A DNA stretch of 64,000 nucleotides. Source: JAUILA01 sp050289805 (GTDB taxonomy: Bacteria > Bacteroidota > Bacteroidia > Cytophagales > Cyclobacteriaceae). The position numbers were made by a program, and so were the translations under genes. The notes beneath the pieces were generated by a model that saw only the letters and a list, made by a program, of their open reading frames with translations, was not told the DNA's origin and made no database searches. The stretch spans positions 10,918-74,917 of the forward strand of contig JBNKGL010000020.1 of NCBI GenBank assembly GCA_050289805.1, read 5' to 3'. Each line of letters begins with the position of its first letter. Position 1 is the first letter of the stretch. Shown in pieces: positions 35,327-43,920 of this stretch.

Positions 35327-37450
35327 ATGGAATCCCTTTCACGCCGTACATTTCTCAAACAATCCTCACTGACAGGCCTCTTCTTCGTCCTGGGAACAAC
35401 CGCTGAAAATGGTCTGATGGCAGCCCTGGTGGATAACCCGCAATCCTTCGATCTGAATCAGTTCATTTCTATAAGCAGCGACAATACGATCATTTTATTT
35501 AATCATCGACCTGAAATGGGCCAGGGAACGTACCAGTCGATCCCAATGATATTGGCCGAAGAACTCGAGGTGGATATTAATTCCGTTGAGATCCGGCAGT
35601 CGGAAGCAAATTCCGAACTTTATGGAAGTCAGATGGTTGTTGGCAGCCGTAGTATTCAGACTGAATATGAAACGTTACGCACTATGGGTGCAACCGCACG
35701 TGAAATGTTAAAGGCCGCTGCTGCAAAACGTTTCAATGCTGATACCGCATCATGCAGGGCAGAAAACGGAAAAATTTATGGTCCGGGCGGAAAATCCCTT
35801 ACCTATGGAGAATTGATCTCCGATGCGTCTGCGATTACACCCCCTAAAAATCCACCCTTAAAAAACCCGGCTGATTTTAAAATAATCGGAAAGCCAATTC
35901 CGCGGCAGGACATTCCCCAAAAAACGAACGGACAGGCACAATACGGACTGGACATATCCGTTCCCGGAATGCTTTATGCGAGCATAGAGCGGTCGCCCGT
36001 TTTCCTGGGAAAGGTTATGGGGTTCAATGATTCTGAAGTACTGAAAATACCCGGCGTTCGCCATGTGATTCCTACCTCCAGGAATGTATATGGTCACACA
36101 AGGGAAGGTGTTGCAGTGCTGGCAGATAATTACTGGGCCGCCCTGAAGGGCCGGAAAGCATTGAAGGTAGAATGGGATAATCAGGGCTTGGATCAAATTT
36201 CAGGAGCAGATATTGTCGCAGACTCCTACGCAGCTGCGGAGAATGACGGGGACGAATTGTTCGGTCGGGGTAATGTTGCCCAGGTCTTCAAGAATTCTGA
36301 TCAGATCATCGAAGCCTCCTACGAAACCCCGTATCAGGCGCACGTTCCCATGGAGCCCATGAACGCTACTGTACACATTCAGGATAACAGTGCGGAATTC
36401 TGGGGGTCTACCCAGAATCCGAATGGCATAAAATCCTTTATTGCCAATACCTATAACATCGATCCGAAAAAGGTTAAGATCAACTATACATTTATGGGTG
36501 GAGGTTTTGGCCGCAGATCCATGACCGATGTAGTTGAAGAGGCCGCAGATCTGTCAAAAAAATCCGGGAAGCCCGTAAAAGTAATATGGACACGGGAAGA
36601 TGACCAGACCCAGGGTCCGTTCAGGGCATGCAGCGTAAATATCTGCCGTGCCGTCATGGGATCCGGCGGAAAAGTAGCAGCGCTGGAGCATAAGGTTATC
36701 GCCCAGGAAATCAGAAATCAGACCGGTAGCGATATGACTGCCGGCCGGCAACTTATGGGAGGTATCATAACGGAATACAAGATTCCAAACCTGTCCGTCA
36801 AAGGAGTATTAAGAAAACGCCATATCCCTATTTCGTACTGGCGGGCGGTATATCATTCCACCAACCCGTTTGCGCACGAGAGTTTTATTGATGAACTGTC
36901 AAGAATTGCAGGAAAGGACCCTCTCACGTTCCGACTTGATATGCTGGATCATCCGCGTTACCGACGTGTGCTTGAGGAAATAGGTAAAGTTACGAACTGG
37001 TACGGAACTCCTGAGCCGGGCATCGGCAGGGGCCTCGCCACCGTGGAACGTTCCGGAGCATACTTTGCCATGGTAACAGAGGTGGCAAAAAAGGATGGAA
37101 AGATCATTCCTATAAAAATCACGACTGTACTGGATCTGGGTGTATGCATTAACCCCGATACGGTAAAAGCACAGACTGAAGGTTCTGTTATCATGGGCCT
37201 TGGGGCATTTTACAGTGGGCTTACGATTAAGAATGGAGGAGTTCAGGAAAACAACTTCCATACATACCCTATGCTAAGGATCGATCAAATCCCGGAAATC
37301 GAGACCCATATACTTTCCAGTGATGCGTCGCCGGATGGCGCCGGAGAATCAGGCCTGCCAACAGTGGCGCCTTCTTTGGCAAATGCCATCTTTGATCTCA
37401 CCGGTACGCGTATCAGGAAACTTCCCGTTGAATACGGTGCGGATGTCTAG
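35327..37450 (+). CDS. Molybdopterin-binding subunit of a periplasmic hydroxylase (IorB-like)
   Basis: A 707 aa subunit of the xanthine-dehydrogenase family. The N-terminus carries a Tat signal (SRRTFLKQS), so the folded Mo enzyme is exported to the periplasm, probably with its Fe-S partner. The first domain has HRPEMGQGTYQSIPMILAEE, with the MGQG motif for pterin binding. AEFWGSTQNP and YTFMGGGFGRRS follow. The end has the catalytic Glu region (DGAGESGLPTVAPSLANAI). The substrate may be an N-heterocycle or aldehyde. It is 97 bp upstream of eboA, which has its own promoter. Confidence 0.93.
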   Translation: MESLSRRTFLKQSSLTGLFFVLGTTAENGLMAALVDNPQSFDLNQFISISSDNTIILFNHRPEMGQGTYQSIPMILAEELEVDINSVEIRQSEANSELYGSQMVVGSRSIQTEYETLRTMGATAREMLKAAAAKRFNADTASCRAENGKIYGPGGKSLTYGELISDASAITPPKNPPLKNPADFKIIGKPIPRQDIPQKTNGQAQYGLDISVPGMLYASIERSPVFLGKVMGFNDSEVLKIPGVRHVIPTSRNVYGHTREGVAVLADNYWAALKGRKALKVEWDNQGLDQISGADIVADSYAAAENDGDELFGRGNVAQVFKNSDQIIEASYETPYQAHVPMEPMNATVHIQDNSAEFWGSTQNPNGIKSFIANTYNIDPKKVKINYTFMGGGFGRRSMTDVVEEAADLSKKSGKPVKVIWTREDDQTQGPFRACSVNICRAVMGSGGKVAALEHKVIAQEIRNQTGSDMTAGRQLMGGIITEYKIPNLSVKGVLRKRHIPISYWRAVYHSTNPFAHESFIDELSRIAGKDPLTFRLDMLDHPRYRRVLEEIGKVTNWYGTPEPGIGRGLATVERSGAYFAMVTEVAKKDGKIIPIKITTVLDLGVCINPDTVKAQTEGSVIMGLGAFYSGLTIKNGGVQENNFHTYPMLRIDQIPEIETHILSSDASPDGAGESGLPTVAPSLANAIFDLTGTRIRKLPVEYGADV

Positions 37451-37493
37451 TTTACCGTTTACATAATCCACCTGAGTTAATACACTTTTCATC

Positions 37494-37524
37494 TTTGCGG
37501 ACGGCGACAGCTTCGTTATCTTTG
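37494..37524 (+). promoter_or_regulatory. Strong Bacteroidota promoter for the ebo operon
   Basis: TTTG at 37494-37497, a 19 bp spacer, and a perfect TAnnTTTG box (TATCTTTG) at 37517-37524. Transcription should start near 37531, giving a leader of about 16 bases before the eboA ATG. Confidence 0.75.
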
Positions 37525-37546
37525 ATGTAAATCATTGTCTGCAGAT

Positions 37547-38383
37547 ATGGACCTTCGTAAATTTTTCATAAATATTGCTTCGGGAACCCTTTCTGAATTT
37601 CCCTGGTTGGAAAAACAGATTGAGGCCGAATTCAATGCCGCAGATTTCTACCTTTCATTCAACATGGTTCATCGTAAAATTGAACCACGTCAGCTGGCCT
37701 ACAGTAAGGACCAGCTAAAAAATTGGGAAGCTGTTTATCCCGGGTTTAATCATCAATGGTGGGACAGCCAGGCACTGGCACGTCTTGTGCTGATCCTGAA
37801 TATTCCTGTCGGTGAACAGGTGAAGGTATTGGATAACCTATTCTCGACGGGTGATATTGGAGAACTGGAGGTGCTTTACCGGTCATTGTACTTGTTGCCC
37901 GACCCAGAAAGATTTGTCATGCGGGGTGCAGAGGGAATCCGTACGAATATGACGCGTGTATACGACGCTATTGCGCTGGACAATCCCTATCCTGCCAAAT
38001 ATTTTAACCAGGGGCAGTGGAATCAGATGGTATTGAAAGCCATATTTATGGAGAGGCCGCTTTATAGAATCCAGGGTCTTGATCAGCGTGTGAATGAAGA
38101 CCTTCGAAGAATTGCGCAGGATTTTGCGCACGAGCGTTGGGCAGCTGGCAGAAAGGTTACTCCGGAGCTGTGGCGCCTGACCAGGGGTTACGTTGACGAT
38201 GGGGTGATTGAGGATTTGCAGCGGGTTTTGGACAGTTCAGACCGTCTTGAAAGGGCGGCGGGAATGCTTGCGCTGAGGGATTGTGAGCGCAGAGACTGCC
38301 AGGAACTGGTTGCCGCAAGCACCCGGGAGGATATGCCTGCAGACTGGAATGAATTAGGACACTTAATGTTAATGAACACATGA
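37547..38383 (+). CDS. eboA: EboA-like protein
   Basis: The first gene of a complete ebo set. A 278 aa soluble, mostly helical protein with the EboA-type pattern: an N-terminal IEPRQLAYSKDQLKNWE and later LYLLPDPERFVMRGAEGIRTNMTRVYDAIALDNPYP, shown here in two motifs (LPDPERFVMRGAEGIRTNM and RVYDAIALDNPYP). No catalytic residues are obvious. The longest frame starts at a TTG at 37535, but the promoter and family start favour the ATG at 37547 (MDLRKFF). It overlaps eboB by 4 bp. In cyanobacteria EboA belongs to a system linked to moving a precursor to the periplasm; its individual role is unknown. Confidence 0.85.
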   Translation: MDLRKFFINIASGTLSEFPWLEKQIEAEFNAADFYLSFNMVHRKIEPRQLAYSKDQLKNWEAVYPGFNHQWWDSQALARLVLILNIPVGEQVKVLDNLFSTGDIGELEVLYRSLYLLPDPERFVMRGAEGIRTNMTRVYDAIALDNPYPAKYFNQGQWNQMVLKAIFMERPLYRIQGLDQRVNEDLRRIAQDFAHERWAAGRKVTPELWRLTRGYVDDGVIEDLQRVLDSSDRLERAAGMLALRDCERRDCQELVAASTREDMPADWNELGHLMLMNT

Positions 38384-39285
38384 ATTATATAGATCCACAT
38401 ATTCATATGACATCGCGTACCACCGATGACTATGAGGCAATGAGGAAGGCTGGCATTGTAGCGATTATTGAACCGGCATTCTGGCTGGGACAACCGCGCA
38501 CCGAAGTCGGATCATTCAAGGATTATTTCAGCAGCCTGGTGGGGTGGGAACAATTTCGCGCCTCGCAATTTGGTATCCGGCATTATTGCACGATCGGACT
38601 GAATTCAAAGGAAGCGAATAATGTTTCACTGGCGGAGCAGGTCATGGAAATCCTCCCTCTTTTTGTTCTGAAGGAAAATGTGGTGGCTATAGGTGAAATT
38701 GGTTACGATGATCAAACGCCGGAGGAAGACAGGTTTTTCCGTGAGCAGCTGGAGCTGGCAAAAAAAGTGGATCTTCCGGTGATGGTTCATACACCGCACC
38801 GTGATAAAAAAAGAGGAACGATCCGAAGTATGGAAGTCATTATTGAGCATGGCATTGATCCTTCGATGGTGGTCATCGATCACAATAATGAGGAGACCGT
38901 TCGTGATGTGCTGGACCGTGGTTTCTGGGCCGGATTTACGATCTACCCCAAAACGAAAATGGGAAATGAGCGAATGGTGAAAATCGTAGAGCAATACGGT
39001 TCGGAACGAATTATAGTTGACAGCTCAGCCGACTGGGGTGTAAGTGATCCGCTCGCAGTTCCAAAAACTGCTAACCTTATGAAAATTCGGGGCATTGCTG
39101 AAGAAGATATTTATAAAACCTGTTACAAAAACGCCCTTGATATTTACGGGAAGAGCGGGAATATGAAAGAATCTGATTGGGAAGCCGGTTTCGAAATAGA
39201 TCAGTCGAAATTATTCGACGGGAACAGTGTTCTGCGTGGGCAGGAACCAACCCGGACCGATTCAAAAAATATAATCGAAAACTAA
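38380..39285 (+). CDS. eboB: TatD-family metal-dependent hydrolase EboB
   Basis: A 301 aa TIM-barrel amidohydrolase of the TatD type. Metal-binding residues are visible in the expected order: HIH near residue 7, Glu in AIGEIGYDDQTPEEDRFF, His in VMVHTPHRDKKRG, His in VIDHNN, and Asp in IIVDSSADWGVSD. The last differs from ordinary TatD but matches the EboB type. It starts within the end of eboA (4 bp overlap), and eboC follows after 11 bp. The substrate is not known. Confidence 0.88.
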   Translation: MNYIDPHIHMTSRTTDDYEAMRKAGIVAIIEPAFWLGQPRTEVGSFKDYFSSLVGWEQFRASQFGIRHYCTIGLNSKEANNVSLAEQVMEILPLFVLKENVVAIGEIGYDDQTPEEDRFFREQLELAKKVDLPVMVHTPHRDKKRGTIRSMEVIIEHGIDPSMVVIDHNNEETVRDVLDRGFWAGFTIYPKTKMGNERMVKIVEQYGSERIIVDSSADWGVSDPLAVPKTANLMKIRGIAEEDIYKTCYKNALDIYGKSGNMKESDWEAGFEIDQSKLFDGNSVLRGQEPTRTDSKNIIEN

Positions 39286-39296
39286 GATCTGCGTCC

Positions 39297-40178
39297 TTGT
39301 CCCGGTCCGTCCGCCCTTATCTTGTTCTGATACGACCTGCAAATGTCGTCACGTCTGTCGCCGATGTTCTTGCCGGGCTTGCAGTGGCATCCTCGGTGGG
39401 TGATTTTTCGCTGAAAAGCGGACTCCTGCTGATCCTCGCGACCGCATGTCTGTATGCCGGCGGAATTGTATTTAATGATTATTTCGATCGCCACATTGAC
39501 CGGGTTGAACGCCCTGAACGACCCATACCATCCGGTGCGGTATCGCCTTCTTCAGCCGCGATGTTCGGAATCACACTTTTCCTGGTTGCTTTTGCCGCCA
39601 CATGGCTGGTGAGCATCTGGTCATTCTTTCTTTCCATCTTAATCGTCATGGCAGCATTGATGTATGACAGGTGGATGAAACACAATGCTTTTGCCGGTCC
39701 CTTATTCATGGGAATAGCCCGGGGAGCGAATCTCCTGCTTGGAATCAGTGTACTGGAACCGGCCCTTCATGAATTTGCGTGGCTGGCTATTATCCCGTTG
39801 ATTTTTATTTTTTCTGTCACGCTCACGAGTCGCGAGGAAAATCGCGGGGAAAACAGGAGAGCCATCGTAATTGCCATGTTGCTGGATATTACCGTGATGG
39901 CAATATTGATTTACAGTGCATTCAAGGCCATGACTGGTTCGTGGATTGGGCTGATATTAATTATAGTCTGGGGTGCCATGGTGCTGTCCGCCAAAATGAA
40001 AGCATACAGAATAAATACACCTGAGAATATTAAAAATGCTGTGCGAACAGGAGTAATGTCGCTGATCGTTCTTGATGCATCATATGCATTGATGGCAGGA
40101 AAAATTGACTATGCGGTGATAATATTGTTTTTACTGCCCGTTTCGGTAGTTTTAGCCCGTAAATTTGCTGTAACCTGA
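39297..40178 (+). CDS. eboC: UbiA-like prenyltransferase EboC
   Basis: An integral membrane protein of the UbiA superfamily with about nine hydrophobic helices. The first Asp-rich motif, NDYFDRHIDRVERPERPIP, is intact and binds the prenyl diphosphate through Mg2+. The second motif region reads SREENRGENRRA. The frame is open from a TTG at 39177, inside eboB. I start at the TTG at 39297 (MSRSVRPYLVLIRPANVVTS, 293 aa), just after the eboB stop, because the family begins at this segment. No ATG is available. The prenyl donor and acceptor are unknown. EboD begins 8 bp downstream. Confidence 0.8.
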   Translation: MSRSVRPYLVLIRPANVVTSVADVLAGLAVASSVGDFSLKSGLLLILATACLYAGGIVFNDYFDRHIDRVERPERPIPSGAVSPSSAAMFGITLFLVAFAATWLVSIWSFFLSILIVMAALMYDRWMKHNAFAGPLFMGIARGANLLLGISVLEPALHEFAWLAIIPLIFIFSVTLTSREENRGENRRAIVIAMLLDITVMAILIYSAFKAMTGSWIGLILIIVWGAMVLSAKMKAYRINTPENIKNAVRTGVMSLIVLDASYALMAGKIDYAVIILFLLPVSVVLARKFAVT

Positions 40179-40186
40179 GAAAAGAA

Positions 40187-41323
40187 GTGAAGGAAATATA
40201 TATAAAGCAGAGGTTTGAGGTGCCGTTCAGGTACAATGTCTATTTTAAGCGGGACCTGTTTAACAAAGAAAATGACTTTCTAAGAAATCTTTTGAGCAGT
40301 GATGGGGCATCCAGAATTGCCATAGTTCTTGATAATGGTTTAACAGACGCCCAGCCAGATTTACAGCAACGTGTTGAGGCTTATTTCAGAGGTCAATTTA
40401 CCTGTTCGGTCATTGGGGTCCAGGGAGGTGAAGCGGTTAAGAACTCATGGGATGGGGTGGAGCAGGTCCTGAAATTGGTGAATGAGCAGCATATCGACAG
40501 GCATTCCTATGTAATTGCCATCGGTGGCGGTGCAGTTCTTGATATGGTGGGATTTGCAGCGGCTATTGCGCATCGCGGGGTACGGCATATACGAATACCT
40601 ACCACAGTATTGTCCCAGAACGACTCCGGAGTAGGGGTAAAGAACGGGATTAACTACTTCGGGAAGAAAAATTTTATCGGAACGTTCGCACCCCCGAATG
40701 TGGTGATCAATGACGTGACATTCCTGTCGACACTGCACGAACGGGACTGGAGATCTGGTATATCGGAAGCCATCAAAGTATCCTTGTTGAAGGATCCGGA
40801 TTTTTTCGAATGGATTGAGGAGAATGTTCATGAACTCAATGGCCGCAATCCGGATGTGATGGAAGAACTGATATTCAGGTGCGCTGAACTCCATGTTGAC
40901 CACATTTCCGGTAACGGGGATCCGTTCGAATCAGGTTCTTCAAGGCCGCTGGATTTTGGACATTGGGCAGCGCATAAACTGGAACACCTGACAGACTATG
41001 CTGTTCGTCATGGAGAGGCTGTGGCGATGGGTATTGCCCTGGATGTTTGTTATGGCGCAGAAGCCGGGATTCTTCCCCATTCACTATGTGAACGGGTATT
41101 AAGATTGATTTCTGAACTGGGCTTCAGGGTTTATCATCAGGGCCTCGGGGATGAGAATGGTATGAATCCTGAAATTATGCACGGACTGGTTGAATTCCAG
41201 GAGCATCTCGGCGGAATTCTTACCATTACCCTGATCGAAGACATAGGTACAGCCGTTGATGTCCATGAAGTGGATCATGCAGCATACGACCGCGCGATAA
41301 AAAAGTTGAAGAACCGGAGCTGA
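40187..41323 (+). CDS. eboD: EboD, dehydroquinate-synthase-like sugar phosphate cyclase
   Basis: A 378 aa NAD- and metal-dependent enzyme of the 3-dehydroquinate synthase fold. Landmarks are AIGGGAVLDMVGFAAAIAHRG for nucleotide binding, RIPTTVLSQNDSGVGVKNG for substrate phosphate and NAD, and FAPPNVVINDVTFLSTLHERD, IAEAIK-like SGISEAIKVSLL. Zinc-binding residues follow later in DFGHWAAHKLEHL and RHGEAVAMG. The start codon is GTG. The ebo version is distinct from AroB and is not expected to serve the shikimate pathway; it may make or modify a cyclitol-like compound. EboE begins at the second base after its stop. Confidence 0.87.
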   Translation: MKEIYIKQRFEVPFRYNVYFKRDLFNKENDFLRNLLSSDGASRIAIVLDNGLTDAQPDLQQRVEAYFRGQFTCSVIGVQGGEAVKNSWDGVEQVLKLVNEQHIDRHSYVIAIGGGAVLDMVGFAAAIAHRGVRHIRIPTTVLSQNDSGVGVKNGINYFGKKNFIGTFAPPNVVINDVTFLSTLHERDWRSGISEAIKVSLLKDPDFFEWIEENVHELNGRNPDVMEELIFRCAELHVDHISGNGDPFESGSSRPLDFGHWAAHKLEHLTDYAVRHGEAVAMGIALDVCYGAEAGILPHSLCERVLRLISELGFRVYHQGLGDENGMNPEIMHGLVEFQEHLGGILTITLIEDIGTAVDVHEVDHAAYDRAIKKLKNRS

Positions 41324-41324
41324 A

Positions 41325-42491
41325 ATGAATATCAGGAATTCCCATCTGAGCTATTGTACGAATATTCATCCGGGTGAAACCTGGCCGGAAACATTCCGCG
41401 CCCTGAAATCCCATGTCCCCGCTGTAAGGGATGAGGTGGGCGCAGAAAAGTTCGGTATCGGACTTCGTCTGTCCGGACAGGCAGCATCAGAATTGGAGGA
41501 GGGAGATCATCTCAGTGAATTTACCGAATGGCTGAAAGGAGAAAATCTTTATGTATTTACCATGAATGGATTTCCGTATGGAAATTTTCATAACAGCCGT
41601 GTAAAGGAAGATGTACATAAACCTGACTGGTTCACCAGGGAAAGGATAGATTATACGAATCGGCTGGCAGACATTCTTGCCGGGCTGTTGCCGGATGGCA
41701 TAGATGGAGGGATTTCTACTTCGCCATTGTCATATCGATTTTGGCATGAGGATTATAACGATGCACTTGAACGATCGGTTGATCCACTGTTGGAAGTAGT
41801 GGTTCACCTTCATAAGCTGGAACAGGAAACTGGAAAGCTCATTCATCTTGACATGGAGCCTGAGCCGGATGGAATGATGGAAACCAGCGATGAATTCATT
41901 CACTTTTACAATGATATTTTACTTCCTAAAGGAATTGAGGCTCTTGAGAAGATGGGCTTTCAGAATGGGGAGGAGCTGATACGGAAACATTTTACCCTTT
42001 GCTATGATGTCTGTCACTTTGCCGTGGAATTTGAGGATGGGGTGACGGTTATTGATAAGATGTTGGAACAGCACATTCCGATTGGGAAGATACAAATCAG
42101 TGCGGCGCTCAAAGGTTCAATGTCGAAAGGCAACGATATTTATGAAGCACTTGAGCAATTCGATGAGCCCACCTACCTGCACCAGGCAGTAGGACGTTCC
42201 GGTGAACTGCTGATGAGATATCGGGATCTGGATCAATTGCTGGCCTCCAGGCCGAAGCTACAGGAAATTCGCACCCACTTTCATGTCCCGGTTTTCCTGG
42301 CGACATACGGATTGCTCGATTCAACACAGGATGAAATCATCCGGGTTTTAGATAAATGGAAGAAAGAGCCCTTTACCAATCACCTGGAGATCGAAACCTA
42401 TACCTGGAACATTTTGCCCGAAGATATGCAGCTTGAAATTGACAGGTCTGTTGCACGGGAAATGGATTGGGTATTAAAACAGATTCAATAG
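41325..42491 (+). CDS. eboE: EboE, xylose-isomerase-like TIM barrel protein
   Basis: A 388 aa barrel protein annotated elsewhere as a metabolite traffic protein. The N-terminus has the recognisable SHLSYCTNIHPGETWPETF, and later motifs are MNGFPYGNFHNSRVKEDVHKP and LDMEPEPDGMMET. LCYDVCHFAVEFEDG provides an Asp and a His for metal binding. This pattern is typical of AP-endonuclease/xylose-isomerase-like folds with one or two metal ions. Its reaction is unknown. It lies between eboD (1 bp gap) and eboF (1 bp gap), so all six genes form one tight operon. Confidence 0.85.
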   Translation: MNIRNSHLSYCTNIHPGETWPETFRALKSHVPAVRDEVGAEKFGIGLRLSGQAASELEEGDHLSEFTEWLKGENLYVFTMNGFPYGNFHNSRVKEDVHKPDWFTRERIDYTNRLADILAGLLPDGIDGGISTSPLSYRFWHEDYNDALERSVDPLLEVVVHLHKLEQETGKLIHLDMEPEPDGMMETSDEFIHFYNDILLPKGIEALEKMGFQNGEELIRKHFTLCYDVCHFAVEFEDGVTVIDKMLEQHIPIGKIQISAALKGSMSKGNDIYEALEQFDEPTYLHQAVGRSGELLMRYRDLDQLLASRPKLQEIRTHFHVPVFLATYGLLDSTQDEIIRVLDKWKKEPFTNHLEIETYTWNILPEDMQLEIDRSVAREMDWVLKQIQ

Positions 42492-42492
42492 T

Positions 42493-43857
42493 ATGAAGAA
42501 GACTGTCGTAATCAATGCTGTAGGATTGTCCGGGCGGCTTCTCGGTGAACATACCCCATTTCTGAATGAATGGAAAAAAGGCCGGGCATGCGGGTTTATT
42601 CAGACAGTTTTACCTGCGGTCACCTGCTCGGTGCAGTCGACTTACCTCACCGGCGAGTTTCCTGAAACACACGGAATTGTGGGCAATGGCTGGTATTTCA
42701 AGGATGAATGTGAAGTGAAGCTCTGGCGACAATCCAATAAACTGGTTCTGGCTCCCAAAATATGGGACGAGGCAAAAAAAATCGATCCGTCATTCACCGT
42801 CGCAAATATGTTCTGGTGGTATAATATGTACTCGACGGCCGATTATTCTGTCACCCCGCGGCCGCAGTATCTGGCCGATGGAAGGAAACTACCCGATTGT
42901 TATTCACATCCCGCATCGCTGAGAGATGAGCTCCAGGCTAAACTGGGGACTTTTCCGCTTTTCCATTTCTGGGGGCCGACTGCTTCAATTAAATCCAGCC
43001 AGTGGATCGCCGATGCAACAAAATATGTAGTCGAGAAAAACGACCCCGATCTCACGTTGGTTTATTTGCCGCATCTTGATTATTGCCTTCAAAAATTCGG
43101 AAATCAGGATCCCCGTTCATTCAAGGAGATCAGGGCGCTGGACACATTGCTTTCAGAATTCATACCCTGGCTGGAAAAAACAGGAAGATCGGTCCAGCTG
43201 ATTTCAGAATACGGGATAACCAATGTTTCCAGACCGGTGGATATCAACCGGGTATTACGAAAAGAAGGATATATCGCGGTTCGTGAGGAGCGTGGAACCG
43301 AATTGCTTGATGCCGGTGCAAGCAGGGCATTTGCTTTGGCAGATCACCAGATCGCCCATGTTTACTGCAATGACAAGTCGGCCCTTGAAGAGATTAGGGT
43401 ATTGCTTTCCGGTATTGAAGGAGTTGAACATGTACTTGATAAAGAACAGCAGTCGGAATTCCGATTGGCGCATGACCGGTCGGGTGATCTTGTTGTGGTC
43501 GCCGATGAGGACAGCTGGTTTACATACTATTACTGGCTGGATGATAAATATGCGCCTGATTTTGCAAGGACAGTCGACATTCATAAAAAACCCGGGTATG
43601 ACCCTGCAGAAATGTTCCTTGATCCGGAAAAAATACTTGTGATGCCCCGCGTCATGCTCAAAGTGCTGGGAAAGAAAATGGGTTTCAGGACCCTGATGAA
43701 TGTGATTCCGCTGGATCCTTCCATGGTGCGTGGATCACATGGCCGTATTCCTGATGATAATCTTGATAAAGCAATTTTCATTGGTGACATGACCACCTCA
43801 AGCCCCGTGCCGCCGGATCATTTTAAGGACATTTTACTTGAACATATGCGCAGCTGA
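42493..43857 (+). CDS. eboF: EboF, nucleotide pyrophosphatase/phosphodiesterase-like enzyme
   Basis: A 454 aa member of the alkaline phosphatase superfamily, close to type I phosphodiesterases. The nucleophile is probably T44 in PAVTCSVQSTYLTG, a very characteristic motif. The metal-binding set includes YLPHLDYCLQKFG, ADHQIAHVY and SHGRIPDD. The usual SDHG motif is SEYG here, and the first metal Asp is replaced by Asn (VINAVGLS). Both look like features of the EboF branch rather than damage, but I cannot confirm this. It closes the ebo operon, followed by 63 bp before the next gene and no clear terminator. Confidence 0.85.
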   Translation: MKKTVVINAVGLSGRLLGEHTPFLNEWKKGRACGFIQTVLPAVTCSVQSTYLTGEFPETHGIVGNGWYFKDECEVKLWRQSNKLVLAPKIWDEAKKIDPSFTVANMFWWYNMYSTADYSVTPRPQYLADGRKLPDCYSHPASLRDELQAKLGTFPLFHFWGPTASIKSSQWIADATKYVVEKNDPDLTLVYLPHLDYCLQKFGNQDPRSFKEIRALDTLLSEFIPWLEKTGRSVQLISEYGITNVSRPVDINRVLRKEGYIAVREERGTELLDAGASRAFALADHQIAHVYCNDKSALEEIRVLLSGIEGVEHVLDKEQQSEFRLAHDRSGDLVVVADEDSWFTYYYWLDDKYAPDFARTVDIHKKPGYDPAEMFLDPEKILVMPRVMLKVLGKKMGFRTLMNVIPLDPSMVRGSHGRIPDDNLDKAIFIGDMTTSSPVPPDHFKDILLEHMRS

Positions 43858-43865
43858 TGCCCGAA

Positions 43866-43896
43866 TTGTGAATAGATTGAAATCTCTGTAAATTGA
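43866..43896 (+). promoter_or_regulatory. Putative promoter for the TPR lipoprotein gene
   Basis: TTG at 43866-43868, a 20 bp spacer and TAAATTGA at 43889-43896, differing from TAnnTTTG in the last two positions. It would separate the TPR lipoprotein gene from the ebo operon. Confidence 0.4.
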
Positions 43897-43920
43897 ATTC
43901 TAAATTCAACCTGCAATTCG

